64,000 nt of DNA from Lachnospiraceae bacterium (GTDB taxonomy: Bacteria; Bacillota; Clostridia; Lachnospirales; Lachnospiraceae): NCBI GenBank assembly GCA_017463225.1, contig JAFTPO010000045.1:36226-100225 (forward strand). Reading direction: 5' to 3'. The notes beneath the pieces are model-generated. The model did not search any database. It had not been told where the DNA came from and saw only the letters and a list, made by a program, of their open reading frames with translations. Position numbers and translations under genes: made by a program. This document shows, piece by piece, positions 37,127-47,156 of the stretch. Each line of letters opens with the position of its first letter. Position 1 is the first letter of the stretch.

Positions 37127-38032
37127 TTATAATTCATATGGTGTAACCTGATATACGTAATAATTCAACCAATTACTGTACAATGTATTTGCATGACATC
37201 TCCAGCTCTTTATAGGCTTATTTTCAGGGTTGTTATCAGGATAATAGTTTACAGGTATATCCGGGTTAATTCCCTTACCTACATCTCTTTTATACTCCTG
37301 GTCAAGAGTTACAGTATCGTACTCAGGATGTCCGGTTACAAAGATATTCTTACCCTCATCACCTATAATCAGATATGGTCCTGTAATCTTTGACTCAGAT
37401 ACTATTTCCAATCGAGGATTCTCAATTATTGCATCCTTGTCAACCCCTGTGTATCTTGACTGTGGTACATAAAATGTATCATCAAAGCCACGTACCAGTG
37501 GTGTCTTCTTATGTAAAGGATAATGCTCGTAAACACCTGAGAATTTAAATCCTAGCGGAAGCTTCTTAACACCATAGCGATAATATAATCCCGCCTGAGC
37601 ACCCCAGCATATGTGAAGAGTTGAGGTAACATTCTCCTCAGACCAATCCATTATCTGTGTCAATTCATTCCAGTATTCTACGTCCTCAAATTCCATAGTC
37701 TCAACAGGAGCTCCAGTAATAATAAGTCCATCCCACTTTCTGCGCTTAACCTTATCAAAGGTGGTATAAAATCTTGCAAGATGCTCCTTATCTGTATTTT
37801 TTGACTCATAGGACACAGTTCTTATAAAGCTAATATTAACCTGTAAAGGAGTATTAGAAAGACTTCTAAGCAGCTGAAGCTCTGTATCCTCCTTTAATGG
37901 CATAAGATTTAATATAAGAATATCCAAAGGACGAATATCCTGGCTCATGGCACGATTTTCGTCCATAACGAATATATTCTCTTCTTCAAGTATCTTTTTT
38001 ACCGGTAAATCGTTGTCTATCTTTATTGGCAT
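37127..38032 (-). CDS. metA: Homoserine O-acyltransferase MetA, predicted acetyl-CoA type
   Basis: First step of methionine synthesis, 301 residues, glutamine-amidotransferase-like fold. Nucleophile Cys142 lies in HICWGAQ, and the His/Glu pair in VTGHPEYD. The residue at position 111 (TGAPVE) is Glu. In characterised MetA enzymes Glu at 111 goes with acetyl-CoA and Gly with succinyl-CoA, so O-acetylhomoserine is the expected product. It lies 41 bases downstream of ligA, with no room for a riboswitch, and ends at a strong terminator. Confidence 0.95.
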   Translation of the reverse strand: MPIKIDNDLPVKKILEEENIFVMDENRAMSQDIRPLDILILNLMPLKEDTELQLLRSLSNTPLQVNISFIRTVSYESKNTDKEHLARFYTTFDKVKRRKWDGLIITGAPVETMEFEDVEYWNELTQIMDWSEENVTSTLHICWGAQAGLYYRYGVKKLPLGFKFSGVYEHYPLHKKTPLVRGFDDTFYVPQSRYTGVDKDAIIENPRLEIVSESKITGPYLIIGDEGKNIFVTGHPEYDTVTLDQEYKRDVGKGINPDIPVNYYPDNNPENKPIKSWRCHANTLYSNWLNYYVYQVTPYEL

Positions 38033-38073
38033 AACACTTCACCTTTCATTTTATTACATAATACGCAAATAGT

Positions 38074-40017
38074 TTATAGCTTAAGGAAGTCTTCCTCTGA
38101 TATGATAGGAACTCCCAAAGACTTTGCCTTTTTATTCTTAGATGATGAGGAATTGACATCATTGTTGATAAGGTAGCTGGTCTTTGCAGATACACTTCCT
38201 GCTACCTTTCCACCTCTATCTTCGATTAAGGCTTTTAATTCATCTCTATTTGCAAAGCTATTAAGAGAACCGGTTATTACGAATGTCTTACCAGCTAAAT
38301 CCTGCTCTAAGCTCTTTTCTTCCTTAACCAGAGTTACCTCCTTAAGAAGCTCTCTTAACACACGTATATTATTATCCTGCGCAAAGTAATTAACTATATT
38401 TTCAGCTATAACATCACCTATACCCTCTATCTGGGCAAATTCTTCTGCAGGAGCAGCTATTATAGCTTCAATATCATAATCAAAATGCTTTACTATAAGC
38501 TTTGCAGTGGCATTTCCCACATTGAGAATACCCAAGCCATATAATAATCTCACCAAATCTGTATTTCTTGATTGGTTTACAGCCTTTATTATATTCTCAT
38601 AGGACTTCTCACCAAAGCCTTCAAGCTCAACTATCTTGTCTTTGTATTCTTCTAATCTGTATATATCATAAAGCTCTACAAGATATCCCATATCTATGAA
38701 TTTTGACAGTGTAGCTTCACTCATACCATCTATATTCATAGCATTTCGAGATACAAAGTGTGAAAACAGCTTAACAGACTTAGCAGGACAATCCAAATTA
38801 GGACAATAAAGTGTCTCAACATCATTATCTGCTCTAAGCTCTGTATTCTTGCCACAGGCAGGGCATGTATCAGGAATAACCAAAGTACCGCTACCTGTTA
38901 AATTCTCACTAATCTGTGGAATAATCATATTGGCTTTATAAACCTTTATAGTATCACCTATTCCAAGCTTAAGCTGCTTACAAATACTTACATTGTGTAT
39001 GCTGGCACGTGACACCAATGTTCCCTCTAAGGAAACCGTATCGAATATAGCAACAGGATTAATTAGTCCTGTTCTAGATGGACTCCACTCAACCTCTCTT
39101 AATATGGTCTCTGCCTCTTCATCAGCCCATTTAAATGCTATGGAATCTCTTGGAAACTTGGCTGTTCTTCCTAAGCTTCTACCATAAGCTATATCATCAA
39201 ATGATAATACCAATCCATCTGAAGGAAAATCATTTGTAGCTATTTTATCTGCAAAAAATTTAACCTTGTCAGATATATCCTTAGCATTACAATCCACATG
39301 CTCCACAACCTGAAATCCCAGACTCTCCAAGAAATCAAATTTAGAATTAACAGTTGCATCTACATCAGCATCGCCTATATCAAGCATATTAAAGGCGAAG
39401 AAATTAACATTTCTTCCTGCTGTAACATGATTATTCAACTGTCTCACTGTTCCACTACACAGATTTCTAGGATTCTTATACTTAGCTTCAGCATCCGGAA
39501 TTGTCGCATTGATTCTCTCGAATTCCGAATAGGTAATTATAGCTTCTCCTCTTATGATAAGCTGTCCCTTGTAGGATACTTTACGAGGTAAATTGGCAAA
39601 TACAAGGGCATTGTTAGTTATAACCTCGCCTATCTCACCATTACCTCTGGTAACTGCCTTTTTTAGCTCACCATCAGCATATGTTAGAACAACTGTAAGT
39701 CCATCCATCTTCCAGGATAAAACGCCATCCTTATCAGTCAACCAATCAGCTAATGCTGAAACATCCTTGGTTTTGTCCAAGGAAAGCATAGGTGATGGAT
39801 GGGCCTCCTTTGGAAGCTCACTTATTACCTCATAGCCAACATTTACAGTTGGGCTATTAGACAAAACGAGACCTGTTTCCTCCTCCAAGGAAACAAGCTC
39901 GTCATAAAGTGCATCATATTCAAAATTACTCATTATCTCAGTGTCCTGCTGATAATAAGCCTTAGAAGCCTCGTTAAGAAGCTTAACTAATTCCTTAATT
40001 CTACTAGTCTTATCCAA
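38074..40017 (-). CDS. ligA: NAD-dependent DNA ligase LigA
   Basis: Seals nicks using NAD+, 647 residues. The adenylated Lys103 lies in SWKMDGLTV, where most LigA have KIDG. Downstream are the nucleotidyltransferase (RGEAIITYSEF, CSGTVRQL) and OB-fold regions, a four-Cys zinc finger (CPAC and CPNLDC), helix-hairpin-helix repeats (LEGFGEKSYENI, IEGIGDVIAENI) and a C-terminal BRCT domain. Slightly shorter than typical (about 670). Start TTG 40017 follows directly after the upstream stop codon with AGGAGG inside that gene, so translation is coupled. Confidence 0.95.
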   Translation of the reverse strand: MDKTSRIKELVKLLNEASKAYYQQDTEIMSNFEYDALYDELVSLEEETGLVLSNSPTVNVGYEVISELPKEAHPSPMLSLDKTKDVSALADWLTDKDGVLSWKMDGLTVVLTYADGELKKAVTRGNGEIGEVITNNALVFANLPRKVSYKGQLIIRGEAIITYSEFERINATIPDAEAKYKNPRNLCSGTVRQLNNHVTAGRNVNFFAFNMLDIGDADVDATVNSKFDFLESLGFQVVEHVDCNAKDISDKVKFFADKIATNDFPSDGLVLSFDDIAYGRSLGRTAKFPRDSIAFKWADEEAETILREVEWSPSRTGLINPVAIFDTVSLEGTLVSRASIHNVSICKQLKLGIGDTIKVYKANMIIPQISENLTGSGTLVIPDTCPACGKNTELRADNDVETLYCPNLDCPAKSVKLFSHFVSRNAMNIDGMSEATLSKFIDMGYLVELYDIYRLEEYKDKIVELEGFGEKSYENIIKAVNQSRNTDLVRLLYGLGILNVGNATAKLIVKHFDYDIEAIIAAPAEEFAQIEGIGDVIAENIVNYFAQDNNIRVLRELLKEVTLVKEEKSLEQDLAGKTFVITGSLNSFANRDELKALIEDRGGKVAGSVSAKTSYLINNDVNSSSSKNKKAKSLGVPIISEEDFLKL

Positions 40018-40740
40018 TTAGGCATCCTCCTGGTTTACATTTGAAACAAGTGCTCTAAGCTTTGCCTCCTCAGATTCTGTAAGCTGTCTATACTGCCCCG
40101 GCTTAATGCCATCAAGCTTAATATTAAGAATTCTGTTTCTCTTAAGATAGACAACTCTATATCCAAAATAATCACACATACGTCTTATCTGTCTATTAAG
40201 ACCCTGTGTCAAAACTATCTTGAAGGTTCTGGCAGCAGTTTTTGTAACCTTACAAGGTTTAGTTACGGTATCCAATATAGGTACGCCACCTCTAAGCCCT
40301 TCTAAAAACTCTTCAGTAATATCCTTGCTAACTCTAACCTGATACTCCTTCTCATGGTTATTCTTTGCCTTCTGAATGTTGTTTGACAAATCTCCATCAT
40401 TAGTAAGAAGAAGCAATCCCTGAGAATCCTTATCTAATCTTCCAACATAATTAACCTTTTCAGGAAATTCAACATAATTAAATATACTATCCTTATCTGC
40501 ATCCTTAGATGTACACACCTGACCTGCCGGTTTATTGTAAGCATATATAACTATATTGGAATTCAATCTAACAATTCTATTCTTATACTTTACCTTTGCA
40601 CCCTCAGGCACCTTAGCTCCAACCTGAGCCACCTCTCCGTCAATGGTAATCTCACCATTTTCAATCAGCTTATCAGCCTGTCTTCTAGAACATATTCCCG
40701 CTTCACTTAAGTATTTATTTAGTCTAATTAATTCACTCAT
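40018..40740 (-). CDS. Pseudouridine synthase, RsuA/RluB/RluF family
   Basis: 240 residues. The N-terminal S4 RNA-binding domain (RLNKYLSEAGICSRRQADKLI) is joined to a catalytic domain with GRLDKDSQGLLLLTNDGD, where Asp103 is the predicted nucleophilic base, and LTQGLNRQIRRMCDYFGY. The ending resembles RluF. It makes pseudouridine in rRNA, most likely 23S rRNA. First gene of the unit rlu-ligA-metA. Confidence 0.9.
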   Translation of the reverse strand: MSELIRLNKYLSEAGICSRRQADKLIENGEITIDGEVAQVGAKVPEGAKVKYKNRIVRLNSNIVIYAYNKPAGQVCTSKDADKDSIFNYVEFPEKVNYVGRLDKDSQGLLLLTNDGDLSNNIQKAKNNHEKEYQVRVSKDITEEFLEGLRGGVPILDTVTKPCKVTKTAARTFKIVLTQGLNRQIRRMCDYFGYRVVYLKRNRILNIKLDGIKPGQYRQLTESEEAKLRALVSNVNQEDA

Positions 40741-40793
40741 ATTCTCACTCTCGTTTCACTCATGCTTAGATTAATTACTTATACTATCTATCA

Positions 40794-41474
40794 CTACTCA
40801 GCTGTGTATACTGTATTGTAAAACTCTACAAAGGTAGGGTCCTTTGCAAGACACTCATCAATATTTGCCTTTACATTTCTATATAGCTCCTGAACATCTG
40901 CTGAAGCACTAACCTCTGCTATATGATTTGTTGTAGCCTCATCAAGTGCTCCGTTATTTATCTTATAGCCCTCTGCTGTTTTAACTATGTAAAACTGACT
41001 GATATTCATAGGTGCACTCTCAACGCCGGCTATATTGATGTTACATGTAACATATAATATAGTTGAATCTTCAGTTAACCCAGGAACTGTATAACAGTTT
41101 ATGTTTGAGTAATGTGTTATTATCTGTGACTTCTGCTCATATGGAGTCATATCATTATATACACTTGGGTCAGTAACCAGTGAAACCAGCTTATTCTGAT
41201 CACATACTGCAAGTGCTGCGTAGTACTCTATCATAAGGGAATTTATATCAAGATTAGCGTTAGTCTGATATGAATACTTTGTATCATACTGTTCTGGATT
41301 ATCACTTATAGGTCCCTGCTCTGCCTCTGTAGTTGTATCTCTGCCCAATATCTTATTAAAATCTATCTTATCCATAAAGTAGAAATAAAACACTAATACT
41401 AAAAGCAAAAATACAAGCCATCCAAAAAGTAACAATAAACCAGCTATTCCACTATCCTTTTTCTTCTTACTCAT
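40794..41474 (-). CDS. Membrane-anchored extracytoplasmic protein of unknown function
   Basis: 226 residues. A basic N terminus (MSKKKKDSG) and one long membrane segment (about 9-35, rich in Leu/Val/Phe) precede a soluble outward domain of about 180 residues. The domain suggests an NTF2-like or SnoaL-like cone (IEYYAALAVCDQNKLVSLV, then repeated beta strands such as ILYVTCNINIAG). That fold guess is inference. Flanked by tRNA-Arg upstream and the pseudouridine synthase gene downstream on the same strand. Confidence 0.6.
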   Translation of the reverse strand: MSKKKKDSGIAGLLLLFGWLVFLLLVLVFYFYFMDKIDFNKILGRDTTTEAEQGPISDNPEQYDTKYSYQTNANLDINSLMIEYYAALAVCDQNKLVSLVTDPSVYNDMTPYEQKSQIITHYSNINCYTVPGLTEDSTILYVTCNINIAGVESAPMNISQFYIVKTAEGYKINNGALDEATTNHIAEVSASADVQELYRNVKANIDECLAKDPTFVEFYNTVYTAE

Positions 41475-41530
41475 TACCCTAATCTCCTTTATCTAATATT
41501 TGTATATTAAATCATCATATAGTTTAAAGC

Positions 41531-41602
41531 TGCACCAGAGAGGATTCGAACCTCCCCACATGGCTCCGGAGGCCAACGCTCTATCCACTGAGCTACTGGT
41601 GC
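41531..41602 (-). tRNA. tRNA-Arg (CCG)
   Basis: 72 bases. Acceptor arms GCACCAG and CTGGTGC pair perfectly; discriminator A; CCA not encoded. Anticodon loop CTCCGGA gives CCG (reads CGG). The T-loop TTCGAAT and D-arm GCTCAGTGGATAGAGC are normal. Its 5' ten bases overlap the end of ribF, whose TAG stop codon lies inside the tRNA. Confidence 0.95.
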
Positions 41603-42489
41603 CCAACATATTTCTTATCCAAAATTAGCTGTTCCCTTAATTCTTCCACATTATGAAATCTTTTTTGTTCTCTAATGTAGTTAATAAATTCAACCTTAAC
41701 TATTTTACCATACAAATCCCCCTGGTAGTCAATAATATGTGTCTCAATTGTTATATTATTCTTATCTGATACAGTGGGATTGTTTCCAATATTAGTTATA
41801 CTCTTATATATTCTACCATCTACAATAGTTCTTGTCTCATAAGCACCGTATGGTGGCAATAATTTATCTTCATGTGGTAACTGGTTAATAGTAGGAAAAT
41901 CAAGGGTTCTACCCAGTTGCTTTCCCTCTACTACTGTCCCTTTAATGAAATAATTTCTACCCATATAAAGGTTTGCCTGCTTAATATTTCCAGACTGTAT
42001 AAACTCTCTTATAGCTGATGAACTGACAATATGTCCATCCAGCGAAAGCTTATCTATGGCAATCACCTTATATCCGAATTTCTCCTGATAATCAAGAAGT
42101 GTATCCACATTGCCCATGCGCTTGTATCCAAAGCAAAAATCAGTTCCAACTACTACATATTTTGCCCCTAGCTTTTCATAGAGAACCTGCTTAATAAAAT
42201 CATAAGGTCTCATAGACGCAAACTCAGGGGAAAAATCACATTCCACCTGAACATCTACACCTAATTCCCTAAGTATATCCTCTCTGTCCAGTCTGGTATT
42301 AATCATTTTACTATTATTTATGTTAATAGTAAACAAGGTGCTGGTCAATCCTTCATTCTTTGCCAACTCCAAAATCTTATCCACCAACAGGAGATGTCCC
42401 CTATGAAGACCCTGAAACTTACCTAATGCCACTGCTGTATTATGTAATTGTGCTTCCTGATAAGGTAAATTATTCAAATCAAACCTCAT
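41593..42489 (-). CDS. ribF: Bifunctional riboflavin kinase/FAD synthetase RibF
   Basis: Converts riboflavin to FMN and FAD, 298 residues from ATG 42489. The long in-frame extension to 42570 is rejected because it runs through truB. The N-terminal nucleotidyltransferase has ALGKFQGLHRGH (HxGH) and GTDFCFGYKRMG. The C-terminal flavokinase has GRTLDFPTIN and GAYETRT. The stop lies just after the truB end in TAATG-like overlap, and the last codons GGG CAC CAG TAG are the first bases of tRNA-Arg. Confidence 0.94.
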   Translation of the reverse strand: MRFDLNNLPYQEAQLHNTAVALGKFQGLHRGHLLLVDKILELAKNEGLTSTLFTININNSKMINTRLDREDILRELGVDVQVECDFSPEFASMRPYDFIKQVLYEKLGAKYVVVGTDFCFGYKRMGNVDTLLDYQEKFGYKVIAIDKLSLDGHIVSSSAIREFIQSGNIKQANLYMGRNYFIKGTVVEGKQLGRTLDFPTINQLPHEDKLLPPYGAYETRTIVDGRIYKSITNIGNNPTVSDKNNITIETHIIDYQGDLYGKIVKVEFINYIREQKRFHNVEELREQLILDKKYVGHQ

Positions 42490-42490
42490 A

Positions 42491-43387
42491 TTATAAGAAC
42501 ATCTTATATGGCTTATAATTCTTTTCCTGTTTATTGTATTGATACAAGGCAACAAACTCACCCTGAGCATATATTCTTACTATATCTGTTAAAGCCCCGG
42601 TGTCTGATACCTGAAGTTGACTTAAATTAAGCTTATTTCCATTATATAACAATTTTGTACAATCCGTCTTAATTTCACAGACACTATACTCATCTAATAA
42701 AGCATCCACCGGAAGCACATATTCCGTAAGCTTACCCTCATCTCTTAACCTTTCAATATCTGCAAGTTTGAGAGAATCCTTAAGATAAAAGCCATGAACT
42801 TCACTTCTTAGTAAAGACGTAAGTGTGCCTCCGCAGCCTAATTTCTCACCTATATCTCTACACAGACTTCTAATATATGTACCCTTAGAACAGTGAACAT
42901 CAAAGCTTATAAAGGGCAGCTCAATACTAATATTATCTATAGAATATATCTCTACAGGCCTTGGTTCTCTCTCTATCTCGATACCACTTCTGGCATATTC
43001 GTATAACTTCTTCCCATCCTTTTTTATGGCAGAATACATAGGTGGTATCTGCATATATTGACCCAAGAAGCTATTAATGATATCTGTCACATATTCCTTA
43101 CTGTAATCACCAACAGGCATTTCACTTAGAATCTTACCTGTAATATCCTCAGTATCTGTAGTAATACCCAGCTTCATAGATGCTCTATATTCCTTAGAGC
43201 CTGATGTAATCATATCAACAAGCTTGGTACCCTTTCCAAGACAGACTAATAAAACACCTTCCGCCATAGGGTCCAATGTGCCGGTATGACCTATTTTCTT
43301 TTGTTTTAGTATACCTCTTAGCTTGGCAACCACATCAAAGGATGTGTATCCGGCCTCCTTGTATACATTTATTATTCCATCTATCAA
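42491..43387 (-). CDS. truB: tRNA pseudouridine-55 synthase TruB
   Basis: Makes pseudouridine 55 in the T-loop of tRNAs, 298 residues. Catalytic Asp39 lies in HTGTLDPMAEGVL. The family motifs MYSAIKKDGKKLYEYARSG and CSKGTYIRSLCRDIG are present, and a C-terminal PUA-like region follows. Between nrnA (14-base gap) and ribF in the nusA operon. Confidence 0.96.
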   Translation of the reverse strand: MIDGIINVYKEAGYTSFDVVAKLRGILKQKKIGHTGTLDPMAEGVLLVCLGKGTKLVDMITSGSKEYRASMKLGITTDTEDITGKILSEMPVGDYSKEYVTDIINSFLGQYMQIPPMYSAIKKDGKKLYEYARSGIEIEREPRPVEIYSIDNISIELPFISFDVHCSKGTYIRSLCRDIGEKLGCGGTLTSLLRSEVHGFYLKDSLKLADIERLRDEGKLTEYVLPVDALLDEYSVCEIKTDCTKLLYNGNKLNLSQLQVSDTGALTDIVRIYAQGEFVALYQYNKQEKNYKPYKMFL

Positions 43388-43401
43388 GAATATTCTCCCT
43401 A

Positions 43402-44346
43402 TTATAGCTGCTTTTCTATCATCTTAAGTATTCTTTCTAAAGACTCCTCATAAGAACCCTCTATAGATACCCCTGATGCTCTAATATGTCCGCCACCGCC
43501 AAGTTCCACGGCAATTACACTGACATCAACATTTGATACAGAACGAAGGCTAAACTTAAAGGAATTCTCACCAGTTTGATATCCTAATATAGCTACCTCT
43601 ATACCTTCTGTAACTCTAAGCTTATCGATTATTCCATCTGTATCATCCTTAGAGGAACCAAACATAAGGAAATCCTCTTCCCTTATACAGGATGCTATAA
43701 CCTTTCCATCTAAGTAAAGCTCTGAATCCATCAATGCTTTACCTGTAAGTCTATTCTGAGTATATCTTACTCTGTAAAAGGTTTCATCAATGATAAACTG
43801 TGTATCTATTCCTTTTGCAATAAGCTTACCAACTATAAACATAGTCTCATCTGAAGTAGCTGAATACTTCAAAACGCCTGTATCATGAATAATTCCCATA
43901 TACAAGGCTTCAGCGCAAGGCTTTGATATCTTGCTCATATCAAAAAATCTGGAAACAACCTCACAAGCAGAGGATGCATCAGGATCACAGTAATATAAAT
44001 CTCCAAAGCCCTGATTACTTCTGTGATGGTCTATGCATATTGTATTTTTTGCGTTTTTAAAAATACAACCAAATTCTCCGTGTCTTTCGGTGTCACTACA
44101 GTCAACAGATATAGATAACTCATAAATCTCATCCGAAGGCTGATTTATAATATCCAATGCGCCTTTTAAGAATTTAAATTTATCCATAATTGGTTCTAAA
44201 TATACATCAACCCTCTTGCCAGGATAATTATCCTTTATATAATTATACATTCCGAGACTTGAGCCAATACAATCACCGTCAGGTCTTATGTGTCCAACGA
44301 TGGATATAGTATTACAGCTCTCAATCATTTCAAATAATCTTTCCAT
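43402..44346 (-). CDS. nrnA: DHH-family oligoribonuclease/pAp phosphatase NrnA
   Basis: Degrades nanoRNAs and 3'-phosphoadenosine 5'-phosphate in B. subtilis; also related to cyclic dinucleotide breakdown. 314 residues with DHH domain motifs GHIRPDGDCIGSS, SVDCSDTERHGEF and CIDHHRSNQGFGD, and the C-terminal DHHA1 motif GGGHIRASG. Lies 11 bases after rbfA. Confidence 0.93.
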   Translation of the reverse strand: MERLFEMIESCNTISIVGHIRPDGDCIGSSLGMYNYIKDNYPGKRVDVYLEPIMDKFKFLKGALDIINQPSDEIYELSISVDCSDTERHGEFGCIFKNAKNTICIDHHRSNQGFGDLYYCDPDASSACEVVSRFFDMSKISKPCAEALYMGIIHDTGVLKYSATSDETMFIVGKLIAKGIDTQFIIDETFYRVRYTQNRLTGKALMDSELYLDGKVIASCIREEDFLMFGSSKDDTDGIIDKLRVTEGIEVAILGYQTGENSFKFSLRSVSNVDVSVIAVELGGGGHIRASGVSIEGSYEESLERILKMIEKQL

Positions 44347-44357
44347 AAGATAACCCT

Positions 44358-44711
44358 TTAATTATTTAATACGTCATCGATTTTCTTAGACATTTCAATA
44401 CCGTACTCTATTGAATTATCAAGAACAAAAGTAAGCTCAGGAGTATTTCTAAGATTAATGCTTCTCGCTAATTCTCTTCTTATATATCCTGTGGCACTCT
44501 TTAATCCCTCTATAGTCTCTCGACCCGACTCTTCATCTCCAAGCACGCTAATAAATGCCTTACAGTACTTCAAATCCGGAGTCACTATGACATCAGTTAC
44601 AGATGTCATAGGGTTAATTCTCGGATCCTTTATCTCCATAGTTATTATGCGGCTTAGCTCTCTTTGAACTTCACCATTTATTCTTTGATTTTTATGACTT
44701 GTTTTCTTCAT
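44358..44711 (-). CDS. rbfA: Ribosome-binding factor A
   Basis: 30S maturation factor with a KH-like fold, 117 residues. It has NGEVQRELSRIITMEIKDPRI, then VTDVIVTPDLKYCKAFISVLG and LRNTPELTFVLDNSIEYG. Follows infB by nine bases, in the conserved operon order. Confidence 0.95.
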   Translation of the reverse strand: MKKTSHKNQRINGEVQRELSRIITMEIKDPRINPMTSVTDVIVTPDLKYCKAFISVLGDEESGRETIEGLKSATGYIRRELARSINLRNTPELTFVLDNSIEYGIEMSKKIDDVLNN

Positions 44712-44720
44712 AAATGCTCC

Positions 44721-47153
44721 TTATTTTCTAGGAACCTCCTGCATGATGTATGCCTCTATAATATCAAACTCCTTAATATCATTGAAGCCGTCCATAACAA
44801 GACCACACTCATAGCCTGTCTTTACTTCCTTAACATCATCCTTAAATCTCTTAAGTGATGCAAGAGCTCCCTCAAATATCTGCTCACCTTCACGAGTGAT
44901 TCTAACCTTACAATTTCTCTGGATTGTACCATCAAGTACATAAGAACCGGCAATTGTACCAACTCCTGATGCCTTGTAGGTCTGTCTAACCTCTGCATGA
45001 CCGATAACCTTCTCCTCAAATATAGGATCAAGCATACCCTTCATAGCAGCCTCAATATCCTCAATTGCATTGTAGATTACTCTGTAAAGTCTAATATCTA
45101 CCTTTTCTCTATCTGCAACATCCTTAGCCTGATTATCAGGTCTAATATTAAATCCAATAATAATTGCACTTGATGCAGATGCAAGCATAACATCAGATTC
45201 ATTGATAGCACCAACACCTGAGTGAATACACTTTACAACTACCTCTTCATTTGAAAGCTTAAGCAAGCTAGCCTTTACAGCCTCAACCGAACCCTGTACA
45301 TCAGCCTTAATAATAAGATTAAGCTCCTTAAGATTTCCTTCCTGCATCTTGTTGAACAAATCATCAAGAGACATTCTGGATTTAGTATCTGCAATAAGCT
45401 TCTCTTTTCCTCTAGTAATAAATGCCTCAGATATCTGTCTTGCTTCCTTCTCATTTGCTGTCTGCATAAAGATTTCGCCTGAATTTGGCACTCCATTAAG
45501 ACCAAGTATTTCTACAGGAGTAGAAGGTCCTGCCTCCTTAACCTTTCTACGCTTATCATCAAACATGGCTCTAACCTTACCATGAACATTACCTATGGCA
45601 ACGCAATCACCTACACGAAGTGTTCCCTTCTGAACAAGAACAGTTGCAACAGAACCACGTCCCTTATCAAGCTGTGCCTCAATTACTATACCTCTTGCCA
45701 TTCTCTTCTTATTAGCCTTAAGCTCCAAGATTTCTGCAGTAAGTATAACCATCTCAAGAAGGTTATCAATACCCTCCTTAGTATGTGCAGATACAGGACA
45801 GAATATAGTTGAACCGCCCCAATCCTCTGGAACAAGCTCATATTCCATAAGCTCCTGCTTAACTCTGTCGATGTTAGCACTTTCCTTATCAATCTTGTTA
45901 ATTGCAACTATAATCTCGATACCAGCAGCCTTAGCATGGTTTATAGCCTCTACAGTCTGTGGCATAACACCATCATCAGCAGCAACTACAAGAATAGCTA
46001 TATCTGTAGACTGGGCACCTCTCATACGCATAGCTGTAAATGCCTCATGTCCAGGTGTATCAAGGAAGGTAATCTTCTCTCCATTTATCTTAACAACAGA
46101 TGCTCCGATGTGCTGTGTAATACCACCAGCCTCACCTGCAGTAACATCTGAATTTCTAATAGCGTCAAGAAGTGATGTCTTACCATGGTCTACGTGTCCC
46201 ATAACACAGACTACAGGTGGTCTAGGAGTCATAGTTGACTCATCCTCTTCATCCTCACGAAGAATCTCTTCAATTACATCAACCTTCTCCTCCGGCTCTG
46301 AAATGTAGTTATATTCTAAGGCAATATCTGCAGCAGTATCAAAATCAAGCTCTGAATTCACATTATACATCTTACCTGACATAAACATCTTCTTAATAAG
46401 CTGAGCTACAGGAACCTTAATCTTTGATGCAAGTTCACTTACAGTAAGTGTCTCAGGAAGCTCAATAGTCTTTATTACTGGCTCTACAGGCTCCTGCTTC
46501 TTTGGTGCCTCATGCTGTGGTTGATTATTGCCATTCTTATTCTTAGCATTCTGTACATTCTGATTGTTCTGAGCAACCTTCTTTTTGTTGTTTGGCTGAT
46601 TAAAGAACTTTGTTACCTTCTTACCGCCATCATTTCCACCCTTAGAATTCTGATTATTCTGGTTATTCTGCTTGTTCTGATTATTCTGGTTGTTAGAAGG
46701 CTTCTTTTCATTCTTAGGCTCCTGCTTTTTGTCATTTGACTTTGCAGGCTTTACATCCTTCTTATTATCATTTGACTTTGCAGGCTTTACATCCTTCTTA
46801 TTATCATTTGATTTTGCAGGCTTTACATCCTTCTTATTATCATTTGATTTAGCAGGCTTTGACTCCTCTTTCTTATCCTTCTTAGGCTCAACCTTATCTG
46901 TCTTCACCGGCTTAGATGCCTTCTCAACAGGCTTCTTAGCCTCATTTTTAGGCTCTGCCTTAGCTTCCTTTTTATCTGAAGCGCCCTGTGACTTTGTAAT
47001 CACACTTCTGGCATAGTCCATCAATTCCTCGTCAATACCGTTATTATGCTTTAATCCAGGCTTCTTCTCTGCTAATGCCTCAACTACAAGCTTATAATTT
47101 ATCTCTTTACCTAATTCTTCACTTAATTTCTTTGCAAACTGGCTTACTGTCAT
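44721..47153 (-). CDS. infB: Translation initiation factor IF-2
   Basis: GTPase that brings initiator tRNA to the 30S subunit, 810 residues. The N terminus has an IF2N domain (about 1-45) and then a long Lys/Asn/Gln/Pro-rich linker (about 50-230) that includes four tandem copies of a 12-residue unit. A second IF2N domain ([21 protein letters not shown]) follows. The G domain has [30 protein letters not shown] and NKIDK. Domains II-IV follow (for example [10 protein letters not shown]). Complete. Confidence 0.98.
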   Translation of the reverse strand: MTVSQFAKKLSEELGKEINYKLVVEALAEKKPGLKHNNGIDEELMDYARSVITKSQGASDKKEAKAEPKNEAKKPVEKASKPVKTDKVEPKKDKKEESKPAKSNDNKKDVKPAKSNDNKKDVKPAKSNDNKKDVKPAKSNDKKQEPKNEKKPSNNQNNQNKQNNQNNQNSKGGNDGGKKVTKFFNQPNNKKKVAQNNQNVQNAKNKNGNNQPQHEAPKKQEPVEPVIKTIELPETLTVSELASKIKVPVAQLIKKMFMSGKMYNVNSELDFDTAADIALEYNYISEPEEKVDVIEEILREDEEDESTMTPRPPVVCVMGHVDHGKTSLLDAIRNSDVTAGEAGGITQHIGASVVKINGEKITFLDTPGHEAFTAMRMRGAQSTDIAILVVAADDGVMPQTVEAINHAKAAGIEIIVAINKIDKESANIDRVKQELMEYELVPEDWGGSTIFCPVSAHTKEGIDNLLEMVILTAEILELKANKKRMARGIVIEAQLDKGRGSVATVLVQKGTLRVGDCVAIGNVHGKVRAMFDDKRRKVKEAGPSTPVEILGLNGVPNSGEIFMQTANEKEARQISEAFITRGKEKLIADTKSRMSLDDLFNKMQEGNLKELNLIIKADVQGSVEAVKASLLKLSNEEVVVKCIHSGVGAINESDVMLASASSAIIIGFNIRPDNQAKDVADREKVDIRLYRVIYNAIEDIEAAMKGMLDPIFEEKVIGHAEVRQTYKASGVGTIAGSYVLDGTIQRNCKVRITREGEQIFEGALASLKRFKDDVKEVKTGYECGLVMDGFNDIKEFDIIEAYIMQEVPRK
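46735..46861 (-). repeat. 36-bp in-frame tandem repeat inside infB
   Basis: Three full 36-bp copies and half a fourth, nearly identical, encoding the 12-residue unit [12 protein letters not shown] in the IF-2 linker. The period keeps the frame, so copy-number changes would only lengthen or shorten the linker. Confidence 0.92.
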
Positions 47154-47156
47154 AGA

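Noticed and set aside
38033-38073. SAM riboswitch or T-box before metA
   Set aside because: The gap is only 41 bases and metA follows ligA in the same direction.
42490-42570. N-terminal extension of ribF through truB
   Set aside because: The extra residues have no family likeness and lie in another frame of truB.
45871-46308. 145-codon plus-strand frame
   Set aside because: Shadow of the infB GTPase domain.
46735-46861. Possible CRISPR-like 36-bp repeats
   Set aside because: Repeats are directly adjacent with no unique spacers and encode part of IF-2.
46690-47016. Plus-strand open frame with repeated [12 protein letters not shown] units
   Set aside because: It is the antisense of the infB linker repeat. 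No RBS, and infB is certain on the other strand.
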